NCBI RefSeq assembly: GCF_040267705.1
Contig: NZ_CP158374.1
Span: 2,604,001 to 2,668,000, forward strand
Source: Agromyces sp. G08B096
GTDB lineage: Bacteria; Actinomycetota; Actinomycetes; Actinomycetales; Microbacteriaceae
Length of the DNA: 64,000 nucleotides
Direction: 5' to 3'
A program made the translations under genes and the position numbers. This document shows, in pieces, positions 45,390 to 54,032 of the stretch (the first letter of the stretch is position 1; the number at the start of each line of letters is the position of its first letter). Under the pieces are notes generated by a model. That model saw nothing but the letters and a program-made list of their open reading frames with translations, searched no databases and was not told the DNA's origin.

Positions 45390-46876
45390 GACACCGGGGG
45401 CAGCGTGATCGTGAGCTCGCCGCCCTCGATGCGCACCGAGTCGTTGGGACGCGGGGCGACCCGCTCGGGCTCCGCGAGGGTGTTCTTGGCGTACACGTCG
45501 TCGTCGGCGATGGTGTGCGACTCGAGCACCGATACGTCCCCGAGCGAGGCGATGTCGATCGTGAGGGTCAGCGCCTCGTCGACGCTGCGGTTCACGAGGA
45601 ACACCGCGCTCCGGCCCGTCTCGGGGTCGCGCGTGGCGACGGCGTCGACGAGCGGCACCACGCCGTACTCCTTCGTCTCGTACGTCGGCGCGTCGAGCTT
45701 CAGCTCGAGCGCCTCGCCCTGCGCGAGGCGCGAGGTGATCGAGAACGGGAAGAACGTCGTCTGCCGCCAGGCCGGGCCGCCGGGCTCGGTCATGATCGGC
45801 GCGATGACGTTCACGAGCTGCGCGAGCGAGGCGCTGCGCACCCGGTCGGCGTGCTTCAGCAGCGAGATCATCAGGTTGCCGAACACGACCGCGTCGGCGA
45901 CCGAGTAGACGTCCTCGAGGAGGCGCGGGGCGACCGGCCAGTTGTCGATGCCCTCGATCTTGTCCACGTCGTGGAAGCGCGTGAGGTACCAGACGTTCCA
46001 CTCGTCGAACGAGATGTCGATCTGCTTGTCGCTGCCGTTCACGGCCTTCACATGGTCGGCCGTCGCGACGACCGACTCGATGAAGCCGTCCATGTCGACC
46101 GCGGAGGCGAGGAAGCTGCCGAGGTCGCCGTCCTTCTCCTCGTAGTACGCGTGGCAGGAGATGTAGTCGACGTCCTCGTACGCGTGGGTCAGCACGACCC
46201 GCTCCCACTCGCCGAACGTCGGCATGTGCGCGCTCGACGAGCCGCACACCACGAGCTCCACCGACGGGTCGAGCTGGCGCATCGCCTTCGCGGTCTGCGA
46301 GGCGATCTTGCCGTAGTCCTCGGCCGACCGGTGGCCGAGCTGCCACGGGCCGTCCATCTCGTTGCCGAGGCACCACATCTTCACGCCGAACGCGTCGCGC
46401 TTGCCGTTCGCGATGCGCTGCTCCGACAGGGCTGTGCCGCCCGGGATGTTCGCGTACTCGAGCAGGTCGAGCGCCTCGAGCGTGCCGCGCGTGCCGAGGT
46501 TCACTGCCAGCATCAGGTCGCTGCCGACCTTCTGCAGCCAGTCGTCGAACTCGTGGAGGCCGACCTCGTTCGTCTCGGTCGAGTGCCAGGCCAGGTCGAG
46601 CCGGCGGGGCCGCTGGTCGCGCGGGCCCACCGAGTCCTCCCAGCGGAAGCCCGAGACGAAGTTGCCGCCCGGGTAGCGGATCGTCGAGACGCCGAGCTCC
46701 TTGACGAGCTCGATGACGTCGGTGCGGAACCCGTCGGCGTCGGCGGCGGGGTGCCCGGGCTCGTAGATGCCGTCGTAGACGTGACGGCCGAGGTGCTCGA
46801 CGAATCCGCCGAAGACGCGGCGGTCGATCCGCCCGATGGTGAAGTGGGGGTCGATGGTCAGGCGTGCGGTGGGCAT
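45365..46876 (-). CDS. Alpha-L-arabinofuranosidase, GH51
   Basis: A 503-residue intracellular GH51 enzyme releasing arabinose from arabino-oligosaccharides. The fold starts ARLTIDPHFTIGRIDRRVFGGFVEHLGR; the acid/base Glu is in CLGNEMDGPW and the nucleophile Glu in SFDEWNVWY; the C-terminal beta domain follows after about residue 390. No signal peptide. It follows the arabino-oligosaccharide importer on the same strand, after a hairpin-containing gap. Confidence 0.95.
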   Translation of the reverse strand: MPTARLTIDPHFTIGRIDRRVFGGFVEHLGRHVYDGIYEPGHPAADADGFRTDVIELVKELGVSTIRYPGGNFVSGFRWEDSVGPRDQRPRRLDLAWHSTETNEVGLHEFDDWLQKVGSDLMLAVNLGTRGTLEALDLLEYANIPGGTALSEQRIANGKRDAFGVKMWCLGNEMDGPWQLGHRSAEDYGKIASQTAKAMRQLDPSVELVVCGSSSAHMPTFGEWERVVLTHAYEDVDYISCHAYYEEKDGDLGSFLASAVDMDGFIESVVATADHVKAVNGSDKQIDISFDEWNVWYLTRFHDVDKIEGIDNWPVAPRLLEDVYSVADAVVFGNLMISLLKHADRVRSASLAQLVNVIAPIMTEPGGPAWRQTTFFPFSITSRLAQGEALELKLDAPTYETKEYGVVPLVDAVATRDPETGRSAVFLVNRSVDEALTLTIDIASLGDVSVLESHTIADDDVYAKNTLAEPERVAPRPNDSVRIEGGELTITLPPVSWTALSLG

Positions 46877-46915
46877 GCGATGGTGCTTTCTGTGTCGTTG
46901 GGCATGGTCTGCGAG

Positions 46916-46937
46916 GGATGCCCCGGCCGGGGCATCC
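46916..46937. terminator. Perfect 22-bp palindromic hairpin between araQ-type permease and GH51 genes
   Basis: GGATGCCCC (46916-46924) and its complement (46929-46937) flank GGCC, so all 22 bases are self-complementary. It lies in a 92-base gap inside the operon. Probably a partial terminator or a 3'-end-stabilising element for the upstream ABC-transporter mRNA. It shares its arms with the hairpin at 1999-2024. Confidence 0.6.
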
Positions 46938-46968
46938 GCTGGTCGTCGTGGGGCCGGCGGCGCGGCGG

Positions 46969-47910
46969 CTACTTCACACTGCCGAGCGTGAGCCCGCCCT
47001 GCCAGTAGCGCTGCAGGAACAGGAACGACAGCAGCAGCGGCAGCACGGAGATGAAGGCGCCCGAGGTGATGAGGTTCCACACCTGCTCGCCGCCCGCACC
47101 CGCGTTGGACAGCGCGAGCCAGCGGTTGAGCCCGACGGTGACCGGCAGCAGGTCGGGGTTGGTGAGCACCGCGAGCGGCAGGAAGAAGTTGTTCCAGGTG
47201 CCCACGACGCTGAGCAGCAGCACGGTCACGATCGCCGGGCGCAGCAGCGGCACGACGATGGTCGAGAACGTGCGCCACTCCCCCGCGCCGTCGATGCGGG
47301 ATGCCTCGAGCAGTTCGTCGGGCACGGCGTCCTGCGTGTAGACGCGCATGAGGTACACCCCGAACGGATTCAGCAGGCTCGGCAGGATGACCGCCCACGG
47401 CGTGTTGATGAGGCCGTACTGGCTGAGCAGCATGAACGTCGGGATGACGAGCGCCGTCAGCGGAACCATGACCGACCCGAGGATCATGCCGAACACGGCG
47501 GTGCGGCCCCGGAACCGGTACTTGGCGAACCCGTACCCGGCGAGCACGGCGACGATGGTCGCGCCGATACCGGCCGTGAAGGCGTAGAGGAACGAGTTCC
47601 CGAGCCAGCGCCAGTAGATGCCGCCCTGGTGCTCGAAGAGCCCGGCGACGTTCGCGAAGAACGCGAGCGGATCGTCGAACCACAGCGCCGGGCTGGAGAA
47701 CAGGCTGCCGGTGCTCTTCGTGGCGGCCACGAACAGCCACCAGATCGGCACGACGAAGTAGATGGCGAGGATGACGAGCAGGATGTGCGAGCCGATGCGG
47801 CGGCGGCCGCTCGGACCCGAACGGCGCCCGCGCTCCTGGCGGCGCAGCGCACGCGTATCGGCGACGGTCATCGCCCGGGTGTCTGCGGGGGCGGCGGGGA
47901 GGACGGCCAT
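46969..47910 (-). CDS. Sugar ABC transporter permease (AraQ-like)
   Basis: A 313-residue inner-membrane permease of the carbohydrate-uptake-1 (MalG-like) family: six helices, periplasmic FDDPLAFF region, and the EAA loop ELLEASRIDGAGEWRTFSTIVVPLL. ATG at 47910 overlaps the preceding stop by one base (TGATG); a GTG one codon earlier is also possible. Works with the AraP-like permease and AraN-like binding protein. No ATP-binding subunit is encoded in the window, so a shared MsiK-type ATPase elsewhere is expected. Confidence 0.93.
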   Translation of the reverse strand: MAVLPAAPADTRAMTVADTRALRRQERGRRSGPSGRRRIGSHILLVILAIYFVVPIWWLFVAATKSTGSLFSSPALWFDDPLAFFANVAGLFEHQGGIYWRWLGNSFLYAFTAGIGATIVAVLAGYGFAKYRFRGRTAVFGMILGSVMVPLTALVIPTFMLLSQYGLINTPWAVILPSLLNPFGVYLMRVYTQDAVPDELLEASRIDGAGEWRTFSTIVVPLLRPAIVTVLLLSVVGTWNNFFLPLAVLTNPDLLPVTVGLNRWLALSNAGAGGEQVWNLITSGAFISVLPLLLSFLFLQRYWQGGLTLGSVK

Positions 47911-48878
47911 CACTTCAGTCCGTTCTGCTTGCGGGTGAGGAAGAGGAACCCGAACGATCCGAGGAAGACGAGGATGCCGAGCGAGAACGCGATGGTCGAC
48001 GCGTAGTTGAACTGGCTGTAGCTGAAGGCCAGGGCGAAGGCGTACATGTTCGGCGTGTAGTCGGCTGGCAGGGCACCGGATGCCACGCTTCGCAGCACCG
48101 TCGGTTCGGTGAAGAACTGGAGCGTGCCGATGAGGGCGAAGGTGATCACCATGACCATCGAGGACGAGATCATCGGGATCTTGATGCGGGTCGCGATCTG
48201 GAGGCCGTTGGCGCCGTCGATGCGGGCCGCCTCATAGATGGAGGCGTCGATGGCGCGCAGCGCCGCGTAGATGACGATCATGTAGTAGCCCGACCACTGC
48301 CACGTCACCACGTTCACGAGCGAGAAGAAGATGTTGTCCTTCGACAGGAAGTTGGGGGCATCCAGGCCGAACGCCTCGAAGATCGTCGAGCCGGGGCCGA
48401 AGCGGGGGCTGTAGAGGAAGCTCCACATGAGCGCCCCGATGACGACGGGGATCGCGTACGGCGCGAAGATCAGCAGTCGCGAGACCTTCGACAGCCACGT
48501 CGCGAGGGTGTCGAGCAGCAGCGCGGCGACGCCCGCGACGATGAGCTGCGCGGGGATCATCACGATCGCGTACAGCAGCACGCGCCCCATGCCGCCGAGG
48601 AACAGGGGGTCGGTGAAGGCCTTCACGTAGTTGTCGACGCCGACGAACTTCGTGCCCGTCGCGAGCGTCGAGCTGAACAGGCTCATGCCGAAGGCGTACA
48701 CGAGCGGGAAGACGAGGAACGCCGCGAAGATCACGAGGAACGGGGTGATGAACAGCCAGCCGACGTTCTGCCGGCGCTCGATGCCGCTCCGACGGCGGCG
48801 GAGTCCGCTCGCGGGGCGCCGCCCGTTCGCCGGGCGCTGGGGGGTCGGCGCGGGCGCGTCGACGGCCTGGGTGGTCAT
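47910..48878 (-). CDS. Sugar ABC transporter permease (AraP-like)
   Basis: A 322-residue MalF-type permease with a basic N-terminal 40 residues, six helices and the EAA loop SIYEAARIDGANGLQIATRIKIPMI. AAGAGA lies upstream of the ATG. Couples with the following permease by a one-base overlap. Part of the CG-palindrome-controlled arabinan importer. Confidence 0.93.
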   Translation of the reverse strand: MTTQAVDAPAPTPQRPANGRRPASGLRRRRSGIERRQNVGWLFITPFLVIFAAFLVFPLVYAFGMSLFSSTLATGTKFVGVDNYVKAFTDPLFLGGMGRVLLYAIVMIPAQLIVAGVAALLLDTLATWLSKVSRLLIFAPYAIPVVIGALMWSFLYSPRFGPGSTIFEAFGLDAPNFLSKDNIFFSLVNVVTWQWSGYYMIVIYAALRAIDASIYEAARIDGANGLQIATRIKIPMISSSMVMVITFALIGTLQFFTEPTVLRSVASGALPADYTPNMYAFALAFSYSQFNYASTIAFSLGILVFLGSFGFLFLTRKQNGLK

Positions 48879-48937
48879 GGAGATCTCTTCCTGGTGCGGA
48901 TGCCGCGGCTCGCGCCGCGGCGGGATCGGAGTGCGGG

Positions 48938-48973
48938 GGCGGGCCGGCCCGGTGGTCGCCGAGCCGGCCCGCC
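48938..48973 (-). terminator. Intra-operon hairpin between binding-protein and permease genes
   Basis: An 11-bp stem (48938-48948 with 48963-48973) with a 14-base loop, six bases after the stop of the binding-protein gene; a second smaller hairpin (48902-48921) follows. Such structures commonly keep binding-protein mRNA more abundant than permease mRNA. Confidence 0.6.
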
Positions 48974-48979
48974 GCGAGA

Positions 48980-50311
48980 TTACTTCAGTTCGAAGCCCTG
49001 CTCGGTCGCGTACGTCTCGAGCGTGGACTGCAGGTCGTCCAGCGCCGTCGAGGCATCCTTCGACCCGTCGACGACGACGGCCGTGACCTCTTCCTGGAGC
49101 TGGTCGTAGGCGTAGTTCTGGAACGGGCTGAAGGTGAAGCCCTGGTAGCCGGCGGCGGCCTCCAGGAACACGTCCTTGTTGATCTGCTGCCCGCCGAAGA
49201 ACGGGTACTCCAGGTCGCGGAAATAGTCGGACTCGAGGATCGGCCTCCACAGCGGGAACAGCGCGGCCTGCTCGATGCCGATCTTCCACGCCTCCTCGGT
49301 GCCGAAGATCTCCTTGGCGACGACCGCGGCCGCCTCCTTGTCCTTCGCCTGGCTGGTCACGGCGAACGCCGAGCCGCCCCAGTTGATCTGCACCGGGTTG
49401 GCCGGGTCCCACTGGGGAACCGGCGCGGCCTGCCACTGGGCGCTGTCGTCGGTGCCCTCGAGGCCCTGCAGGTAGCCGGGGCCCCACGCGGCGGCGACGT
49501 AGATGGCGTAGGTGCCGTCGACCAGCATGGTGTTGTAGTCGGCGGTGAACGCCTCGTCGGTGGCGACCACGCCCTGCGCGGCCAGGTCGGCCCAGAAGCT
49601 CAGCACGTCCTTCGAGCCCTGGTCGTTGACCGAGATGCCGATCTCACCCGGCTCGGCGCTGTCGTAGTCGAACGGCACCGACCCGGCCTGGGCGAACAGC
49701 GCCTGCGTGTAGGCGCGGCCGTTCGGCGGGAAGTCGGCCAGCACGCCGGGCGCGCCGGCGTCCTTCAGCGCCTTCGCGGCGGCGGCGAACTCGTCCCACG
49801 TCGTCGGGACCGGGATGCCGTACTGGTCGAGGATGTCCTTGCGGTAGAGCATGCCCATGGGACCGCCGTCGACCGGGATGGCGTAGACCGCCTCGCCCGA
49901 GGAGACGTCCTTCCAGGCGCCCTCGGTGTAGTCGCTCTGCACGTCGGCCGCGCCGTACTCGCTGAGGTCGACGAGCGCGTCGCGGATCGAGAAGCTCGAG
50001 AGCACCTCAGACTCGAGCATGATCACGTCGGGCGCCCCCGAGCCCGACTCGATCGCGGTCGAGAACTTGGTGTACTCGTCGTTGCCCTGGCCCGCGTTGG
50101 TCCAGCAGATCTGGACATCGTCGTGGTTCTCGTTGAACAGGTCGACGACCTCTTCGAACGCGGGGTACCAGGCCCAGACGCTCACCTGCGTGGCATCCGG
50201 GTTCTTGATCTCGTTGGTGCAGGACTCCTCGGATGAGCCGGCGGAGCAGCCGGTGAGCGCGGCGACGGCGACGGCGACGACGCCGGACGCGGCCAGGAGC
50301 TTCGACTTCAT
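48980..50311 (-). CDS. Sugar-binding lipoprotein of ABC importer (AraN-like)
   Basis: A 443-residue extracellular solute-binding protein, family 1. Signal peptide with lipobox and lipidated Cys22 (AALTGCSAG). The mature part has VSVWAWYPAFEEVVDLFNEN, GAPDVIMLESEV, GGPMGMLYRKDIL and the C-terminal PFFGGQQINKDVFLEAA. GAGAGGAAG precedes the ATG. With GH51 and GH43 enzymes in the same operon, arabinose or arabino-oligosaccharides are the likely ligand. Confidence 0.93.
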   Translation of the reverse strand: MKSKLLAASGVVAVAVAALTGCSAGSSEESCTNEIKNPDATQVSVWAWYPAFEEVVDLFNENHDDVQICWTNAGQGNDEYTKFSTAIESGSGAPDVIMLESEVLSSFSIRDALVDLSEYGAADVQSDYTEGAWKDVSSGEAVYAIPVDGGPMGMLYRKDILDQYGIPVPTTWDEFAAAAKALKDAGAPGVLADFPPNGRAYTQALFAQAGSVPFDYDSAEPGEIGISVNDQGSKDVLSFWADLAAQGVVATDEAFTADYNTMLVDGTYAIYVAAAWGPGYLQGLEGTDDSAQWQAAPVPQWDPANPVQINWGGSAFAVTSQAKDKEAAAVVAKEIFGTEEAWKIGIEQAALFPLWRPILESDYFRDLEYPFFGGQQINKDVFLEAAAGYQGFTFSPFQNYAYDQLQEEVTAVVVDGSKDASTALDDLQSTLETYATEQGFELK

Positions 50312-50410
50312 GGCTGTGTGCTTCCTCTCGCGGTGGTTGGACACCGTTGTCTCTGGCGATATGCCTCGAACCGGCGCGGGAGCGGGTGGACTCCGCGTCG
50401 AGTTCCGAGT

Positions 50411-50428
50411 CTTTACAACGTTGTAAAG
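50411..50428. promoter_or_regulatory. LacI operator upstream of the arabinan importer operon
   Basis: An 18-bp perfect palindrome, CTTTACAACGTTGTAAAG, with the central CG typical of LacI-family sites. The core TACAACGTTGTA recurs before the lacI gene (51562-51573), and a half-site AACGTTGTA lies at 50431-50439. It sits downstream of the candidate promoter, where binding would block transcription. Confidence 0.85.
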
Positions 50429-50444
50429 TAAACGTTGTAGAGAC

Positions 50445-50473
50445 ATGGTGACGCGTTCGGCCGCGACTGTCAA
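50445..50473 (-). promoter_or_regulatory. Candidate promoter of the arabinan importer operon
   Basis: On the minus strand a perfect -35 TTGACA (complement of 50468-50473) is followed after 17 bases by CACCAT (complement of 50445-50450), a weak -10. The LacI operator follows immediately downstream. Confidence 0.5.
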
Positions 50474-50525
50474 GCCGGAGCCGGCGGGCGGCCGGCGAGC
50501 GGGCGCACACCCCGGCGCGACAGGG

Positions 50526-51539
50526 TCAGCGCGACGGCGCCGACTCGCGTTCCACGACGCGGTAGTCGGCCAGCAGCAGCCGCGGCGGGACACCCGAGTC
50601 GGGTCGCTCGATGCGCTCCAGCAGGGTCTGCACGGCCGTCTTCGCGATCCAGCGCTGCCCCGGATCCACCGTCGTGAGCGACGGGATCGAATACTGCGCC
50701 TCGTCGAGATCGTCGAACCCGACGACGGCGGCATCGTCGGGCACCCGGCGGCCGGACTCCTGCAGCACCCGCATCGCGCCGAGGGCGAGGGTGTCGTTCA
50801 GCCCGAACACGGCATCGAATTCGGCGCCCCGATCGAGCAGCTCGCGCATGCTCCGAGCCCCGTTCGCGCGATGCCAGAGGGTCGTGTACCCGATGATCGA
50901 GTCGTCGAAGGGCACGCCCGCCGCCTCCAGCGCCTCGCGGTAGCCACGGAGCCGGAGCCCCGCCGAGCCGATGACCTCGCCCTCATGCGCGCCGATCACC
51001 GCGATGCGGCGGCGGCCGGACGCGAGCAGGTACTCGGTCGCGGCGCGGGCGGCCTCGATGTTGCGCATCGTGACGTGGTCGGTCGGCCCGTCGAAGATCC
51101 GCTCGCCGAGCAGCACCATCGGGTAGGGCACCTCGAGGGCGGAGGCGTCCTCCTGCCCCATCCCCAGCGCACTGAAGATGAGCCCGTCGGTCATCTTCAG
51201 CCGCGGACTGCGCAGCAGCTCGAGTTCACGCGCAGGGTCGCCGCCGGTCTGCTCGACGAGCACCACGACGCCGGCGGCCTCCGCCGCCTCGATGACGGAT
51301 GCCGCGAGCTCGGCGAAGTAGCTGAGGCCGAGCTCCGGCACGGCGAGGGCGATCGCCCCCGTCCGCCCGGACCTGAGGCTCCGGGCCGTGAGGTTCGGCG
51401 TGTAGCCGAGTTCGGCGATCGCCTGCTCGACGCGCTCGCGGGTGGCGGGCCGGATGTGCGGGTAGCCGTTGATGACGTTCGAGACCGTCTTGATCGACAC
51501 ACCGGCCAGGCGTGCGACATCGTGGAGCGTCGGTGCCAT
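50526..51539 (-). CDS. LacI-family transcriptional regulator of the arabinan locus
   Basis: A 337-residue LacI repressor: HTH at residues 3-50 (LHDVARLAGVSIKTVSNVIN, with GYPHIRPATRERV hinge entry) and a periplasmic-binding-like effector domain. Its own promoter region carries TACAACGTTGTA, the same core as the operator before the importer, so it probably represses the whole arabinan operon and itself until an arabinose-type inducer binds. Confidence 0.94.
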   Translation of the reverse strand: MAPTLHDVARLAGVSIKTVSNVINGYPHIRPATRERVEQAIAELGYTPNLTARSLRSGRTGAIALAVPELGLSYFAELAASVIEAAEAAGVVVLVEQTGGDPARELELLRSPRLKMTDGLIFSALGMGQEDASALEVPYPMVLLGERIFDGPTDHVTMRNIEAARAATEYLLASGRRRIAVIGAHEGEVIGSAGLRLRGYREALEAAGVPFDDSIIGYTTLWHRANGARSMRELLDRGAEFDAVFGLNDTLALGAMRVLQESGRRVPDDAAVVGFDDLDEAQYSIPSLTTVDPGQRWIAKTAVQTLLERIERPDSGVPPRLLLADYRVVERESAPSR

Positions 51540-51561
51540 GCGCCCTCCTCGACCGCAACTC

Positions 51562-51573
51562 TACAACGTTGTA
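51562..51573. promoter_or_regulatory. LacI operator in front of its own gene
   Basis: TACAACGTTGTA, a perfect 12-bp palindrome 22 bases upstream of the lacI ATG. It is identical to the core of 50411-50428, showing autoregulation. Confidence 0.8.
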
Positions 51574-51597
51574 ACGCTCGCCCCGACGGCGGCCGGC

Positions 51598-52455
51598 TCA
51601 GCGGCGCGCCGACCCGCCCGACGGAGGCGTCACATGTGCCGCCGCGCGCGCGGCGTTCACCTCCATGCGATGCGCCGACCACGCCAGGCGCTCGCGCTCG
51701 AGCGGGCGAGCGAGCACGGCCCAGGCGAGCAGCGCCACACCCGCCCCGACGAGCAGGCCGCCGAGCGTGTCGGTCAGCCAGTGCGCGCCGAGATACGTGC
51801 GGCTTGCGGCCATCAGCACCGTGTACACCGCCCCCGCGATCCACACCCAGAGCGCCGGGGCGATGACCCCGAGGGCGACCGCGATCGTCGCCGCGTTCGC
51901 CACATGCCCCGACGGGAATGAGCCGAAGTCGGAGACGACCATGATGTCCTCCGGTCTCGCGCGGCCGAACGTCTGCTTCAGCAGCTGCACGACGCCGGCG
52001 CTCGCCGCCGACGCGAGTATGAAGTACGCCGCACCCCACGGCCGTCGGCAGATGAGCAGGACGACGGCCGCGAGCACGGGGACCACGAACACCCCCACGA
52101 CGCCTCCGCCGAGCCAGTTCATCAGCAGCGCGAGGACGTCGCCGACCGGGCCGCGGAGCTCCAGCATGTCCTCGGCCCACTCCTCGTCGAGGTCGACCAG
52201 CTCACCCGAGCGGACGACGACGAGCCAGCCGAGCACGGCCGCGATGAGCACCGCGGCGATGCCCACGGCGATCGGCACCCGCCGCCCCATCGTGCGCGCG
52301 CGCTGCTCGCGCCGGACGGGCCGCACCTCGGCCGCGGCCTCCGCATCGGGCGCCGCCGACGCGGCCGCCCGCGCATCTGCTGGGCCCGGCGCCGCGGCAT
52401 CCGTCTCGTGCGCCGCGGCATCGGTCTCGTGCGCGTCCTCGCGTTCGTCCGCCAT
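51598..52455 (-). CDS. PAP2-family phosphatase (membrane)
   Basis: A 285-residue PAP2 superfamily phosphatase. A charged Ala/Glu-rich cytoplasmic N terminus (1-55) precedes five or six helices. The three signature motifs are present: KQTFGRARP, FPSGH and SRTYLGAHWLTD, giving the catalytic His/Arg/Asp set on the outer face. Likely substrates are lipid phosphates such as phosphatidate or undecaprenyl diphosphate; not decidable by sight. Confidence 0.92.
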   Translation of the reverse strand: MADEREDAHETDAAAHETDAAAPGPADARAAASAAPDAEAAAEVRPVRREQRARTMGRRVPIAVGIAAVLIAAVLGWLVVVRSGELVDLDEEWAEDMLELRGPVGDVLALLMNWLGGGVVGVFVVPVLAAVVLLICRRPWGAAYFILASAASAGVVQLLKQTFGRARPEDIMVVSDFGSFPSGHVANAATIAVALGVIAPALWVWIAGAVYTVLMAASRTYLGAHWLTDTLGGLLVGAGVALLAWAVLARPLERERLAWSAHRMEVNAARAAAHVTPPSGGSARR

Positions 52456-52559
52456 CCGCCCACGCTACCCACGGAGGGCGCCTCGCAGGGCGAACCGGCC
52501 CGCGCGTCAGCCGTCGAGCGAGGGAACCGCACCTCAGGGTGCGCGCGGCGGCACCTCTC

Positions 52560-53846
52560 TCAGTCCTCGAGCGGCGGCACCGAGCGCGGACGCACGAGCG
52601 CCCACAGCGCGATCACCGCGACGGAGGCCGCGAGCAGCATGACGAAGCCCATCGGCACCGCGCTGCCCACGCCCAGCAGGCCGATCAGCGGCGAGATCAC
52701 GCCGGCGAGCCCGAAGTTCAGCGCGCCGAGCAGCGACGCCGCGGTGCCGGCCTCCGCGCCGTGGTTCGCGAGCGCCAGCACCTGGACCGCCGGGAACGAG
52801 AAGCCGCACGCGAGGATGAAGAACCACAGCGGGATCGCCGTGCCCCAGAACCCGGCGCCGGCGGAGTCGAGCACCATGATCGCCGCCGCCATCGCGACGT
52901 GCACCAGCGTGGTCCCGGCGAGGATCCACTGCGGAGCGATGGGGCCGCGCATGAGCCGGGAGCTCGCCTGCACGCCGATGATGACGCCGAGCGAGTTCAC
53001 CGCGAACAGCAGGCCGTACTCCTGGGCGTTGAACCCGTAGACGTCCTGGAAGAGGAAGGAGGAGGTCGACAGGTAGCCGAACAGCCCGGTGAAGGTCATG
53101 CCGCCGACGATCGCCGCACCGAGGTAGACCCGATCGCGGAACAGCGCCGCGTAGCGCGAGCGCATGGTGGCGTGGCCCGCGACGTGGCGGCGCGCCGGCG
53201 GCAGCGTCTCGACGATCCAGAGCGAGACCGCCACGACCACGACGAGTCCGTAGGCGCCGAGCACCCAGAAGACGCCGCGCCAGTCCATCACGACGAGCAG
53301 CTGCGAGCCGATGACCGGCGCCAGCACGGGCGCGAGGCCGTTGACGAGCGCGAGCCGGGACAGCATGCGCACGAGCGGCTTGCCGCCGAAGAGGTCGCGC
53401 ACCATCGCCATCGCCACGACGCCGCCGGCGGCGGCGCCGAAGCCCTGGAGCAGCCGGAAGATCGCGAGCCAGGTGATGTCGGGCGCCATCGCGGCGGCCG
53501 CCGAGGCGGCGATGTGCAGCAGGGTCGCGAGGATGAGCGGCAGTCGTCGCCCGACCTTGTCGCTCCACGGGCCGACGATGAGCTGGCCGAACCCGAAGCC
53601 GATCATCGTTCCGGTGAGGGTGAGCTGGACTGCCGTGGCCGAGACGCCGAGCTCCTCCTGCAGCACCGGGAACGCGGGCAGGTAGAGGTCGACCGTGAAG
53701 GGCCCGAGCGCGGTGAGCGCGCCGAGCACGAGCACGTAGACGAGGCGCTGCCGGCTCGAGAGGGCGTCGCCCGGGTGGACGCTGACGACGGGAGTCGACC
53801 GGGTGTCGTCGGGTCGGATGATCGGGATGGGGCTGGTGGCGGACAT
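52560..53846 (-). CDS. Multidrug MFS transporter, Bcr/CflA family
   Basis: A 428-residue, 12-helix major facilitator. LGALTALGPFTVDLYLPAFPVLQEEL (helix 1, with TVDxYLPAxP) and GPWSDKVGRRLPL (helix 2-3 loop) are diagnostic of Bcr/CflA drug:H+ antiporters. I start at the ATG at 53846 (AGGAA upstream); a longer frame of 16 residues is less likely. A palindrome lies further upstream. Confidence 0.92.
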   Translation of the reverse strand: MSATSPIPIIRPDDTRSTPVVSVHPGDALSSRQRLVYVLVLGALTALGPFTVDLYLPAFPVLQEELGVSATAVQLTLTGTMIGFGFGQLIVGPWSDKVGRRLPLILATLLHIAASAAAAMAPDITWLAIFRLLQGFGAAAGGVVAMAMVRDLFGGKPLVRMLSRLALVNGLAPVLAPVIGSQLLVVMDWRGVFWVLGAYGLVVVVAVSLWIVETLPPARRHVAGHATMRSRYAALFRDRVYLGAAIVGGMTFTGLFGYLSTSSFLFQDVYGFNAQEYGLLFAVNSLGVIIGVQASSRLMRGPIAPQWILAGTTLVHVAMAAAIMVLDSAGAGFWGTAIPLWFFILACGFSFPAVQVLALANHGAEAGTAASLLGALNFGLAGVISPLIGLLGVGSAVPMGFVMLLAASVAVIALWALVRPRSVPPLED

Positions 53847-53968
53847 GGCGTTCCTGACGGCGTGCGCGGGCGGACTCTGAAGGCGACGGCGCACGCCCTC
53901 GGGCGCCGGGATGGCGACGGCGGCGCCGCAGGGACGCCGCCGGGATCCGATGAGCCGGTGGAGCGGGC

Positions 53969-53982
53969 TCGAATCGATTCGA
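53969..53982. promoter_or_regulatory. Candidate operator upstream of the Bcr/CflA transporter
   Basis: TCGAATCGATTCGA, a perfect 14-bp palindrome about 120 bases before the transporter ATG; a second palindrome AGTCTAGACT follows at 53991-54000 and may overlap the -10. No regulator gene for it is adjacent, so the binding protein is unknown. Confidence 0.4.
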
Positions 53983-54032
53983 CTCCGTCCAGTCTAGACT
54001 CGGCCCCCCGTCGGCGCGCAAGGGGCGCCGAC

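Noticed and set aside
45243-46376. Minus-strand frame of 377 codons over the 3' half of the GH51 gene
   Set aside because: Only its last 49 codons (the lipoprotein signal from 45389) look protein-like; the rest is antiphase to GH51.
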